Shown here piece after piece: positions 7,405 through 15,836 of a stretch of 50,668 nt of DNA (the first letter of the stretch is position 1; every line of letters starts with the position of its first letter). Made by a program: the position numbers and the translations under genes. The notes under the pieces are model-generated. The model made no database searches. It was not told where the DNA came from and saw only the letters and a list, made by a program, of their open reading frames with translations. The DNA lies in assembly GCA_913775795.1 (NCBI GenBank), contig CAJYLT010000080.1:1-50668 (forward strand). The letters are read 5' to 3'. Source of the stretch: an uncultured Sphingomonas sp. (GTDB lineage: Bacteria > Pseudomonadota > Alphaproteobacteria > Sphingomonadales > Sphingomonadaceae).

Positions 7405-7416
7405 GTGATATATCAC
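7405..7416. promoter_or_regulatory. Perfect palindromic operator GTGATATATCAC
   Basis: A perfect 12-bp palindrome in the 168-base gap between the divergent GntR gene and the flavoprotein gene. It could control both, including autoregulation. Near copies occur at 6578-6589 and 1977-1988. Confidence 0.6.
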
Positions 7417-7472
7417 AAAGTTCATCAGCCGCAGCGTCGGCGCTGTATCCGCAGCCGTTTGAAGAGGTCGAG

Positions 7473-8636
7473 ATGCCGGAGTGCAAAAAGGTTCTGATCG
7501 TCGGCGCGGGGATCGGCGGCCTGTGCACGGCGATCGCGCTCGCCCGGATCGGCGTCGAGGTCGACGTTATCGACATCAAGCCGGACAACGCCGTGGCCGG
7601 CGTCGGATGGGGATTGCGGACCAACGGCCTGCGCGCGCTGCACGAGATCGGCCTGCTCGAGGATACGCTCGCCATCGGGTTCCCGACGCCGCCGCTTTCC
7701 TATTACGACCGGCAGGGGCGCCATGTCGTCGACATTCCCTATGGGCGGCATTTCGACGGCATGCCCAACAACGTCCAGCTGCCGCGCACGGGCTTCCTCG
7801 AGATGGCCAGCGCCCGCGTCCGCGAGCATGGCTGCTCGATCCGGATGGCGACGACCGCGGTCGATATCGAGCAGGACGACGCCGGCGTGACCGTCGAGTT
7901 CAGCGACGGATCGACCGGCCGCTACGATCTCGTCATCGGCTTCGACGGGATCAATTCGAGCATTCGGGGTTACCTGTTCGCCGACCGCTATGTCCCGGTG
8001 CGCAGCGGGGGCGTCGCCTGGCGCGCGCCGGTCCCTGCGCCGGAGACGCTGAAGGGGGCGCTTTTTTGCCATGGATTCGGCGGCAAAGTGGGCTTCGTGC
8101 CGCTGGCCGGCGGCATGATGTATGTGATCGTCACCCATTTCGAGGCCGGCCGCCCCCGCCATGACCGCGCGGCATTCCCGCAGATCATGCACCGGGTCGC
8201 GCGGGACATGATGGGCGATTCCCCGTTCATGGCGCAGGCGATCGACTCGCTGCTCACGGCCACCAACGTCGCCTACACGCCGCTGGATACGGTGATGGTC
8301 CCCTATCCCTGGTACCGCGGGCGGGTGATGATCATGGGCGATGCCGCGCATGCCATGACGCCCTATCTCGGATCGGGTGCGGCGATGGCGATCGAGGACG
8401 GCGTCGTCTTTGCCGAACTCCTGCAGAGCGGCGACTCGCTCTACGACGTGCAGACCCGGTTCATGGCCCGGCGGTTCCCGCGGGTGAAGACGATCTGGGA
8501 TACTTCGCTCCAGATGATGCACGAGGAATTCGATTCCGCGACGCCCGAGGCGCTCGACCGGCGGCTCGCACATCTGGTGAACGAGGAGCCGGCCGCCCTC
8601 GATTACGTCCACCGCATTCTGGAAAGCCCTTACTGA
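7473..8636 (+). CDS. FAD-dependent C-glycoside 3-oxidase-like flavoprotein (CarA-type, PHBH fold)
   Basis: A 387-residue flavoprotein of the group A monooxygenase (PHBH) fold. The FAD motifs are complete: GAGIGG at 11-16, GFDGINSSIR at 156-165 and GDAAHAMTPYLGSGAAMAIED at 289-309. Proteins of this fold normally hydroxylate aromatics, but in actinobacterial C-glycoside degraders the CarA-type relatives oxidise the C3 hydroxyl of the glucosyl group, and the deglycosidase then acts on the 3-oxo product. The alpha and beta deglycosidase genes a few kilobases away make this the preferred role; aglycone hydroxylation is the main alternative. The start has GAAGAGG upstream. Its stop overlaps the next start as TGATG, and a palindromic operator lies upstream at 7405-7416. 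Confidence 0.75.
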   Translation: MPECKKVLIVGAGIGGLCTAIALARIGVEVDVIDIKPDNAVAGVGWGLRTNGLRALHEIGLLEDTLAIGFPTPPLSYYDRQGRHVVDIPYGRHFDGMPNNVQLPRTGFLEMASARVREHGCSIRMATTAVDIEQDDAGVTVEFSDGSTGRYDLVIGFDGINSSIRGYLFADRYVPVRSGGVAWRAPVPAPETLKGALFCHGFGGKVGFVPLAGGMMYVIVTHFEAGRPRHDRAAFPQIMHRVARDMMGDSPFMAQAIDSLLTATNVAYTPLDTVMVPYPWYRGRVMIMGDAAHAMTPYLGSGAAMAIEDGVVFAELLQSGDSLYDVQTRFMARRFPRVKTIWDTSLQMMHEEFDSATPEALDRRLAHLVNEEPAALDYVHRILESPY

Positions 8637-10090
8637 TGACCGACCAGCATTTCGCGAAGCTGTCCGTCGATGCGGCGGTCTCGACCGGCCCGATGCGGCA
8701 GCTTCAGGGCACGACGGGCATTCCCGTGCCCGCGCAAGGCGCGGAAAGCGTGCCCGACATTTCGGACGTATGGAAAGCATCGGCGCTGTCGCTCGTGCGC
8801 AGTTACGACTGGGTCTCGCGGCTCGACACCGTCGACAATCCGGCCAGCCTGTTTCCCGACTGGTCGGCCGATCCCGCCGATCCGGCGAGCTACAACTTTG
8901 CGGGTACGGACGCCTGGGTCCGGCAGACACGGGCGCTCGGCGCGGAAATCCTCTTCACGATCGCCAGCGAGATCCCGTCGAACAAGCAGCCGGCCCGCGA
9001 CCTCGCGAAATACGAGCAGGTCGTGGAGAACATCGTCCGTCACTATGTCTGCGGGTGGGGCAATGGCTTCGACCGGGCGGTCAGCCATTGGGAGTTCGGC
9101 GATCAGCCCGATTTCGGCGCGCTGCACTTCGCCGGAACGCCAGAGCAGTTCTACGAGATGTATGCAGCCGCCTCGCGCGCGGTAAAGCGCGTCGATGCCG
9201 ACCTGCGGTTCGGGGGGCCGTGCATCGCATTTCCGCTGAACGAGGGGCCGTATCGCGAAGGCTTGCTCGAGTTCATCAAGGACAGGTCGCTGCCTTTGGA
9301 TTTCCTGTCCTGGATGTGGTACGGTGACAATTCGCGTGATCCGATGGACTTTCGCAGGATTGCATCAGAAGTCCGCGCGCTGCTCGACACTCATGGCTTC
9401 AGCAAGACCGAACTCGTGCTGTCCTATTGGAGCATGACCGGCATTCCGACCGCCAAGTTCACGGACCCGGACAACGCGGCGTTCATCGCGGCGGCGGCGG
9501 TCTACATGCAGGATTCGGCGGTCGACAAGGCGATCTTCTTCCGCGCCGATACGGGCGCCGACTTTCACTACAACTTTCGCGATCCGGCGGGGATCTTCGA
9601 AGCCGACGGTGGTGAGAACGCCAGAACCGGCGCCTTCCGCCTTATCGGTCAGACGCTGGCCGCGACGGAGCGCCTGGCGGTCACCGGCGGAGACGAAAAC
9701 GGGTTCGCGGTGCTCGCCGGCCGCACCGCCGATCGTGACACGGTCCGCATCCTCATTGCCAATTATGCGATCCCCGCGCCCTATCTGATCGCCCGGGATC
9801 GCGACGTGTTCGAGTTTCAGGTGCCGATCGGCTCGGTGCGGACGGACATGTCACTCAATGTCCCGCCGCGACGAGTGGACGCCGTGAGCGCCGGGCATGC
9901 CGGCTATGCGCTGGAGGTCGGCGGTCTTCCCTGGGGCGACGGGCCGTACAGGGTCGTCCGCTACCGGGCGGACGCGGGGCACCGCGGCGAAAGAGTGGAC
10001 GCCCACGAAGGCATAGGGTCTACCGTCAAGCTGACGGGAGACCTGCCCGCGCCGGGTGTGGAGATGATCGAGATCGTCCGCGGCACCTAG
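8636..10090 (+). CDS. GH39-like TIM-barrel protein lacking both canonical catalytic glutamates
   Basis: A 484-residue protein without signal peptide, translationally coupled (TGATG) to the flavoprotein gene. Its order of motifs follows GH39/clan A: HWEFGDQPDF at 151-160 where GH39 has the acid/base NEP motif, then the spaced SRAVKRVDADLRFGGP segment (180-195), DFLSWMWYGD (222-231) as the DFVSxHxYG strand, and LVLSYWS (260-266) where the nucleophile motif TEWN/SEF lies. Here NEP reads D156-Q157-P158 and the nucleophile position reads Y264, so both catalytic carboxylates appear lost. E153 is a possible substitute. A beta-sandwich domain follows from about residue 340. It may bind or process oxo-glycosides by non-hydrolytic chemistry; function is unknown. 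The motif alignment was made by eye. Confidence 0.65.
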   Translation: MTDQHFAKLSVDAAVSTGPMRQLQGTTGIPVPAQGAESVPDISDVWKASALSLVRSYDWVSRLDTVDNPASLFPDWSADPADPASYNFAGTDAWVRQTRALGAEILFTIASEIPSNKQPARDLAKYEQVVENIVRHYVCGWGNGFDRAVSHWEFGDQPDFGALHFAGTPEQFYEMYAAASRAVKRVDADLRFGGPCIAFPLNEGPYREGLLEFIKDRSLPLDFLSWMWYGDNSRDPMDFRRIASEVRALLDTHGFSKTELVLSYWSMTGIPTAKFTDPDNAAFIAAAAVYMQDSAVDKAIFFRADTGADFHYNFRDPAGIFEADGGENARTGAFRLIGQTLAATERLAVTGGDENGFAVLAGRTADRDTVRILIANYAIPAPYLIARDRDVFEFQVPIGSVRTDMSLNVPPRRVDAVSAGHAGYALEVGGLPWGDGPYRVVRYRADAGHRGERVDAHEGIGSTVKLTGDLPAPGVEMIEIVRGT

Positions 10091-10143
10091 CGACGTTGCA
10101 CGCCCGTTTTTATGATGCGGAAACGGCCAAGGTCCGCGGCTTG

Positions 10144-10655
10144 TCAAAACCGGAGTGAGGAGGTTCGATCCTTGCTTCGTCGATCCGAGACGTAGCTCTG
10201 GCCGTTCTCTTCCGCTCGCACGATGTCGAACAGGCCAAAAGTTGCGAGCGCCGTAATTTCTGGGGTTGATCGGTGCCTGCCGCTTGACAGCGTTTCCGGC
10301 CGCACCGAGCGGCGCCCAGCCATCTTCGCCCGCCGTCGCCTGCACGGCGCCCCTCAGGACAGCGACAAGCTTCGCATCCTGGCTGAGCGGCTTGGCGGGC
10401 TTCGGTTCGCCAGAGTCGGTCCGGGCGGGCTTTGCCGTGGGCGGCGACGCGGGCTCGGCCTTGTCAACCGGATTGTCCTCCTCGCCCAGCCGATCAAGAT
10501 ACAGGAAGGTCGTGCACGCATTGACGAAGGGATCCGGCATCTTGCGCTCGCCCAAACCGTACACGTCATGCCCGCTCGCGCAAAGCTGCATCACCAGCGG
10601 CGTGAAGTCCGCATCGCTCGACGCGATGCAGAACGCGTCCAGCTTCTGAGTGTAG
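10144..10655 (-). pseudogene. NYN-domain plus OST-HTH/LOTUS protein, truncated and frameshifted
   Basis: The minus strand encodes the end of a NYN (PIN-like RNase, LabA-type) domain, KLDAFCIASSDADFTPL followed by GHDVYGLGERKMPDPFV, then a proline-rich linker and an OST-HTH/LOTUS segment with DAKLVAVLRGAV and NPRNYG. The N-terminal half of the NYN domain, including its first acidic residues, is missing upstream of about 10655, where the sequence turns into unrelated text. After NYGARNF the frame is lost; dropping one A from the run at 10237-10240 restores NFGLFDIVRAEENGQSYVSD and a TGA at 10144-10146, which is a plausible natural end. Two lesions make this a pseudogene. Such proteins are usually genomic-island or phage-defence associated RNases of unknown role. 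Confidence 0.75.
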
Positions 10656-10956
10656 TTCCGCTGCTTCGGGCAGCGGTCATTCCGGGTTCCACCCTTAAGA
10701 GACCTTCGCGCTGGCCTGGCGCATTCTGAACGAACGGCTGATTGCGCAGCCGCATAGCTGCCGTTCCGCTTTCCCTAGTAGGCGCTCGTGCCACCGTGCC
10801 GGTTCTTGAACGAGCGGCCGCCTTCCGACGATCGTGGCCCGAAAGCGGACGGGCCGCTTCCCACCCTTAGATCAAAAACCTTTTGGGCATTCATTTCGAC
10901 AGCCCCAAACGGATAAGGCTTCGGGGATAATCATTCCCCAATTGACCGGGGGATGG
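10656..10956. other. Non-coding debris with a dispersed repeat
   Basis: Between the broken NYN gene and the rhamnosidase gene there is no convincing gene. One copy of the roughly 60-bp dispersed repeat lies at 10808-10869, and the part to its left (10700-10800) has weak resemblance to the same element (CGAACGGCTG...TTCCGCTTTCCC). The last 85 bases hold only the end region of the rhamnosidase gene. Confidence 0.5.
10808..10869 (+). repeat. Dispersed ~60-bp repeat, copy A
   Basis: Begins GAACGAGCGGCCGC, continues with a C(G)ACGATCG centre and GAAAGCGGACGGGCC, and ends CTTCCCACCCTTA. Two further copies in the same orientation are at 30290-30352 and 30385-30446. The internal complementary blocks (GCGGCC/GGCCGC, and CTTTCC/GGAAAG in copy B) suggest a folded REP-like element. 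Confidence 0.7.
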
Positions 10957-13900
10957 TCAATCGAGGCCAATGTCCATCGCGGATCGAAGAAAAACTGGGC
11001 CCAGAAGGCCGGACTCGACCATGGCCTCGGCACGCCGATAGAGCGTCCACGGCGCTAAGGTGACACGCCCGCCGGGCGGCTTTGGCTGCTGCCGGCGATA
11101 CCAGTCGGGCAGTTCGACGACGCGCCGCGCCGGGTGCGCAACACGCGCACCGTCCGCCGCAATCGTCTGGCCCATCGACCAATCGGCATCGCGAAACACG
11201 CCTTCCTCGGGCAGCGCGGCGTCGGCGATCATGCGGTTGGTCCAGAGATTTGCGACGCGCACCTCAATCGCATTCGTGCCGGGCCGCAGCGCATCGGTGA
11301 TGTCGAGGCGGTAGGGCGGCTTCCACGCCACACCCACTTCCCGCCCGTTGACGAGGACGCGCGCGACGACCGCCACCCGGCCGAGATCTAGGAACAGCCG
11401 GCGTCCGGATGCGAAGGACGAGGACGGCAGCGTAAGGCCCCGGCGATAGATCGCGGTGCCCGAAAAAGCGCGGACGCGGGGATCGGACGCACGGCGGAGC
11501 GAGCCGAGCCGCCCGTTATCGATCGTCGGCAGCGACTGTTCCGGCCCGTCGAACGCGATCCGCCAGGTGCCGTCGAGCGGGATCGGGGCGGGCACCCTCG
11601 CGGTCAAGGGTCGCCCGTCGATCGCATAGCTGCCGCTTTCCCATACCCGCACCGTCCGGTCGGCGGTCAGCGTCAGCTCGATGGGCGGGGGAACGTCGGG
11701 CGGAGGCAGCGGCCGGCGCGCCATTGCCGCGATCGCATCGGCCGCCAGCGCCCCGGCGCGTCGCTCGAGTCGGGTCTGCTCGCCTTCGAAATGATAGGTG
11801 ATGCCAGACGCTACCGAAGGGGCTGCGCCGCCGGCGAAGACGCGGCGGCCACTGCGCTCCCCGCTGCACGCGCGCTTGCCGTCGAGGAACAGGCTGGGCG
11901 TCCCGCGATCATAGACGAGCGTGATGTGCGTCCACCCGGCGATCGGCCGGTTGCACACGATGACCGGCGCGACCGCATCGGGGCCGCTCCGCTCGACGAC
12001 GATCGCGCCGTTGCGGCCGAGCGCGATCCCCGCCACCGCCGTGCCCGCCCCGTACAGATCGCGGCCCGAGCGGGCGTCGACGAGGTAGCTGAGCCCCATC
12101 TCGTCGAAGCGCCCGCCCGTCGCCTGCTCGGGCCATCGCGCGATATCGACATCGGGGCTGGCCCAGAGCGACAGGGTGAAGCTGTCGGCGATCGGGGCCG
12201 CACCGGCGCTTGGCGCGTCGAGGTCGGCGAGCGCGGCGGTGCCTCGCGACAGGCGATGCGCGGACTGCGCCGTGCCGCCCGCCGGATCGAGCATGACGAA
12301 AACCGCGCCAGCCGGATCCAGGTCGAAACGGACGCGCGTGCGCCGCGCGTCGCTATCGAACAACAGTGCGTCACGGACGCTGCCGTCCTCGGCCTGCCAG
12401 AATTGCGGCCGGGCATGGCCGACGCGAAAGCTGCACGTCACCGCCTCAGCCCGGCGGCGGCGGTTGGCGATGAAATAGAGGTGCCGTGCGCCGACGACTC
12501 GGTGCGACCAGACGACCTGGCCGTCGGCGGCGGCGGTTCGGCAATCCGCGTCGGGGGCAAGGCCGATCGTCTGCGCCGCCGCCGCGATAGAGGTTGCGCG
12601 GGCAACCGGCCGCGCGGCATCGACCGCCGCTCCGATCCGCTGCGCCGGCACCTCGCCCACCAGGACCATCCCCGCCGCGACCAGCGCCTGGAGGCGCGTA
12701 GCCAGCGCCGGCGTCAGCGCGCCAAGTCCCTTGGGCAACACAAGCATCCGATACCGACCGCCCGCCGGAAGCACGATCTCGCCCCTCTCCACCCGTGCCT
12801 CGGCCAGGGTGCGCGCGTCGATCAGGTCGTAGCGATAGCCGGGCGGGATCACTGGCTCGAAATATTGCCCCATGCGCGGGCTGGCATCGGGTGACACGTC
12901 GGGGCGGACATGCTCGCTCTGGTTGGGGCTGTCCTCGCCGACAAAATAGAGGATGTCGGCGACGTCGCGGCCCTGTCGCAACAGATATTGCGACCGCGCC
13001 AGATAGTCGGTCCATGGCCGCGCCATCGAGAACCACGTATTCGACGCTTCGAAATTGAAGCCCCACGGCCCCATCGTCATGCCCGGCACCGCGCGCGGAT
13101 TGGGCTGATGCACCGATCGGTGAAAGATGAGCTGGTTCACGCCTTGCGCGAACATCAGGTCGCCGACCGGCTTCAGCGCATAGGGATAGTCGAGCCAGCG
13201 GCTGGTCTCGATCCGGCCGGTGAACGCCTCTGCCGCGACGATCGGCTTGCCGCGGATATGCGCGGCGGAGGCGACCATCCGCGGCGTCCGCTCGTCGCCC
13301 CAGGGCGCGCGCGTCCAGAACTCGGTCATCGGCACATCGGCATCGCCGCTGACGCGCAGCGCATCGAACGGGCCGGGACCATAGCCCTCGACATAGAGCT
13401 TCAGCCCCGCGGCGTTCGCTCGCGCGCGCATCCGGCCGTAGTAATTCTCGGCCATCATCTCGGCCAGGGTGCGGCGATAGTCGAACAGGAATCGGTCGGA
13501 CGCCGCCGGACTGCCGACGATGCGCCCGGTCAGCGCGGGCAGGAAACGCGTCAGGTCCGCTCCCGTCCGTGCGCGATAGGCGGCGGGGACACCCGGCGAC
13601 CAGTTCTGTAGCCCCGCTTCGTAGCTGTCGATCTCGACCTTGTCGAAGCTGCGGCCGACATACGCGCGGGCCGCGGCGATCAGGCGGCCGATGCTGTGGT
13701 CGAACTGGAAATCGACCGCGGCGGGGTCGAGCTTGTCAACCTCCAGCCCCCGGCCCGAGGCTGAGGCGGAGACGTTCAGATGCCCCGTCGTCGTCCGCCC
13801 CAGCCGCAGCACCGTCCAGCGCCCCGGCGGCGGGCGCCAGTCGAGCCGCCCCGCGGCATCGACGCGGTCGGTCAGGTCGACGATCGTCGCCGGGTCGATC

Positions 13901-14892
13901 ACCCCCGCCCCGCCCCGCTCGTCGTCCGAATAGGCGCCCGGCAGCGGCGGCACGTGGACCGCGTGCCCGCCCTTTGCCGGCCAGTCGGCGATGCGGGGAG
14001 CGGCGTGGAGGAACACCTCCGCCAGCGGCACCGCGCGGTCGGGGACGATGCGGAAGAAGCGTGCCGTCGTGGCGGGCAGGTCGAGCGCGCCCGGCGCCTC
14101 GATCCCGCGGAGCGCCTTGATCGCGAGCTTCACCGTGCTCACTGGCCGCCACGCCGCGCCATCGTCGGATGCCTCGACCGTCGCCGAAAAGGCCACCGCG
14201 TCGACGCCGCCATAGAGCGTCAGGCTGCGCGCGGCATAGGCACCGCGCATCTCGACCACCAGCGGCCGGTCGGGGGCGATCGTCGTCACGGTGGTCAGGT
14301 CGCGATCCATCAGTCGCCGCGGATCGACCGCGTCGTCCTCCACGCGCATCGCCGCCACCGCGTCGGTGAAGGTCGCATCGTCGCCCGGCCCCGCCGGATA
14401 GGCGAACACCGCCACGTCGCGGTAATAGCCCATCTTGGCATAGGGACGGGCCAGTGAGATCGGCCCCTTGGCGCGCCCCTCGACGCGCATCTCTGTCCAG
14501 ACGAGCTGCTGCATCGAGCGCTCGGGGGTGATCCACGGCCCGCCCGACGACGACCAGCCGGGCGCATTGTGGACGCCGACCTTCATCCCCAGCGTCTCGG
14601 CCCGTGCCATCAGGTGGGTCATGAGCTCGAGCCACTTCGGGCTCAGATAATCGACCGGCCCGCGCGGCACGTCGTCGCTGCCGTCGAAGACGAGGACGCC
14701 GCCGATCCCCTGCGCGTGCAGCGCGGCAAGATCGGCATCGATCCCTTCGCGCGTCACGTTGCCGTTCATCCAGAAATAGAAGCTGTGCGGCCGCGCGTCC
14801 GCCGGCGGGTCGCGAAACGTCGCCGGGTCCGGCCCCTCCTGCGCAGCCGCGGGCGCGGCCAGCAGCAGCACCGCGGCGGTCAGCGCCCGCAT
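10957..14892 (-). CDS. Secreted GH106 alpha-L-rhamnosidase with LamG-like insert
   Basis: A 1311-residue protein with a clear signal peptide (residues 1-18, AAPAAAQ cleavage). The N-terminal two thirds match GH106: SFYFWMNGNVTREGID, the NAPGWSSSGGPW loop (109-120), EIDSYEAGLQNWSPG (420-434), YRRTLAEMMAENYYGRM (472-488) and AAEAFTGRIETSRW (553-566). E425 and E555 are the likely catalytic pair by motif position. About residues 890-1060 form a concanavalin-like (LamG) lectin fold, SFTLSLWASPD through GWTHITLVYDRG to SLFLDGKRACSG. The C-terminus (about 1160-1290) is a galactose-binding-like sandwich. GH106 enzymes release L-rhamnose from pectin or flavonoid rhamnosides. The gene is 4 bases downstream of the aldolase gene and probably in one operon with it and possibly the receptor. 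Confidence 0.88.
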   Translation of the reverse strand: MRALTAAVLLLAAPAAAQEGPDPATFRDPPADARPHSFYFWMNGNVTREGIDADLAALHAQGIGGVLVFDGSDDVPRGPVDYLSPKWLELMTHLMARAETLGMKVGVHNAPGWSSSGGPWITPERSMQQLVWTEMRVEGRAKGPISLARPYAKMGYYRDVAVFAYPAGPGDDATFTDAVAAMRVEDDAVDPRRLMDRDLTTVTTIAPDRPLVVEMRGAYAARSLTLYGGVDAVAFSATVEASDDGAAWRPVSTVKLAIKALRGIEAPGALDLPATTARFFRIVPDRAVPLAEVFLHAAPRIADWPAKGGHAVHVPPLPGAYSDDERGGAGVIDPATIVDLTDRVDAAGRLDWRPPPGRWTVLRLGRTTTGHLNVSASASGRGLEVDKLDPAAVDFQFDHSIGRLIAAARAYVGRSFDKVEIDSYEAGLQNWSPGVPAAYRARTGADLTRFLPALTGRIVGSPAASDRFLFDYRRTLAEMMAENYYGRMRARANAAGLKLYVEGYGPGPFDALRVSGDADVPMTEFWTRAPWGDERTPRMVASAAHIRGKPIVAAEAFTGRIETSRWLDYPYALKPVGDLMFAQGVNQLIFHRSVHQPNPRAVPGMTMGPWGFNFEASNTWFSMARPWTDYLARSQYLLRQGRDVADILYFVGEDSPNQSEHVRPDVSPDASPRMGQYFEPVIPPGYRYDLIDARTLAEARVERGEIVLPAGGRYRMLVLPKGLGALTPALATRLQALVAAGMVLVGEVPAQRIGAAVDAARPVARATSIAAAAQTIGLAPDADCRTAAADGQVVWSHRVVGARHLYFIANRRRRAEAVTCSFRVGHARPQFWQAEDGSVRDALLFDSDARRTRVRFDLDPAGAVFVMLDPAGGTAQSAHRLSRGTAALADLDAPSAGAAPIADSFTLSLWASPDVDIARWPEQATGGRFDEMGLSYLVDARSGRDLYGAGTAVAGIALGRNGAIVVERSGPDAVAPVIVCNRPIAGWTHITLVYDRGTPSLFLDGKRACSGERSGRRVFAGGAAPSVASGITYHFEGEQTRLERRAGALAADAIAAMARRPLPPPDVPPPIELTLTADRTVRVWESGSYAIDGRPLTARVPAPIPLDGTWRIAFDGPEQSLPTIDNGRLGSLRRASDPRVRAFSGTAIYRRGLTLPSSSFASGRRLFLDLGRVAVVARVLVNGREVGVAWKPPYRLDITDALRPGTNAIEVRVANLWTNRMIADAALPEEGVFRDADWSMGQTIAADGARVAHPARRVVELPDWYRRQQPKPPGGRVTLAPWTLYRRAEAMVESGLLGPVFLRSAMDIGLD

Positions 14893-14896
14893 CGGC

Positions 14897-15805
14897 TCAG
14901 TGCGCCGCGGCGTGCGCGGCTTCGAGCCGGTCGAGAATGGTGCCGAGCTCGCGCAGATCCTCCGCGTCCATCGCCGGCCCCGGCGCGCGGGTATAGGTCG
15001 AGGCGATCAGCCCGCGCCGCCGCAGCACTTCCTTGGTAAGGCGCCAGCGAAAGATCGCCTGAACCATCAGGATCGGCAACAGCGCCTCGTAGAGCCGCCG
15101 CACTTCGTCCGCATCGCCGCGGCGGTGCGCGGCCATCAGCGCGACATGTACCTCCGGCGTCTCGGCCGCGGGCATGCTGCCGATCGCGCCGCGATTGAGC
15201 TCGTCGACCAGATAGCGCCCCCCCGCCCCGCCGAACACGCCGGCCAGATGCGGCGGCGCGCTCGCCCGGATCGCGGCGATGCGCTGGCCGCAGGGCATCG
15301 TCTCTTCCTTGACCCAGCGTATCGCGGGCGACGCGGCAACCAGCGCCCCCACCTGCCCCGCATCAAGGCCGAGGCCCATCGGCGCGGGTGCGTTCTGAAG
15401 GAGGATGGGCAGGCCCCCCGCCTCGCCCAGTTCGCGATAGAAGCCCGCCAGCGCGTCGAGGTCTCCGCCGGTGCGGCGCGGGGTCAGCGTCATCGCCGCC
15501 ACCGCCCCCGCCTCTCGCCCGGCCTGCGCCAGCCGGATGGCGGCGCCAGCATCGTCGGTGCTCGCGCCGACCACGAAGCGGGTGCGCCCGCCGATTCGCT
15601 CGCCGACGAAGTGCGTGAGCGCCAGCCGCTCGTCCAGCGTCAGCATGTCGTATTCGCTGGCGAGGCCGGGGAAGACGACCCCGTCCGCGCCCGCGTCGAT
15701 CACATAATCGATGACGGCGGCCAGTCCCGTCTCGTCCGGCCGACCGGCATCATCGAAGATCATCGGCAGGACGGGAAAGACGCCCGCAATCGTTTCGTTC
15801 GGCAT
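14897..15805 (-). CDS. DHDPS/NAL-family aldolase (probable 2-keto-3-deoxy sugar acid aldolase)
   Basis: A 302-residue class I aldolase of the dihydrodipicolinate synthase/N-acetylneuraminate lyase superfamily. The Schiff-base lysine is K166 in IRWVKEETM. The usual GTTGE carboxylate-binding loop reads GLASEYDML (47-55), and the usual catalytic tyrosine strand (YYN.P) reads LPILLQNAPAP (132-142), so the tyrosine is replaced. The protein is therefore not a true DapA; members with such changes act on 2-keto-3-deoxy acids. Beside a rhamnosidase gene, L-2-keto-3-deoxyrhamnonate (giving pyruvate and L-lactaldehyde) is a reasonable substrate guess. The rhamnosidase follows after 4 bases. Confidence 0.8.
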   Translation of the reverse strand: MPNETIAGVFPVLPMIFDDAGRPDETGLAAVIDYVIDAGADGVVFPGLASEYDMLTLDERLALTHFVGERIGGRTRFVVGASTDDAGAAIRLAQAGREAGAVAAMTLTPRRTGGDLDALAGFYRELGEAGGLPILLQNAPAPMGLGLDAGQVGALVAASPAIRWVKEETMPCGQRIAAIRASAPPHLAGVFGGAGGRYLVDELNRGAIGSMPAAETPEVHVALMAAHRRGDADEVRRLYEALLPILMVQAIFRWRLTKEVLRRRGLIASTYTRAPGPAMDAEDLRELGTILDRLEAAHAAAH

Positions 15806-15836
15806 GGTTCGCGCTTTCGTTCGGTTGCGTCGGGCG

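Noticed and set aside
13569..14635. Several open frames within the GH106 gene on both strands
   Set aside because: They are rich in Arg, Pro and Ala, overlap the rhamnosidase completely and show no motifs.
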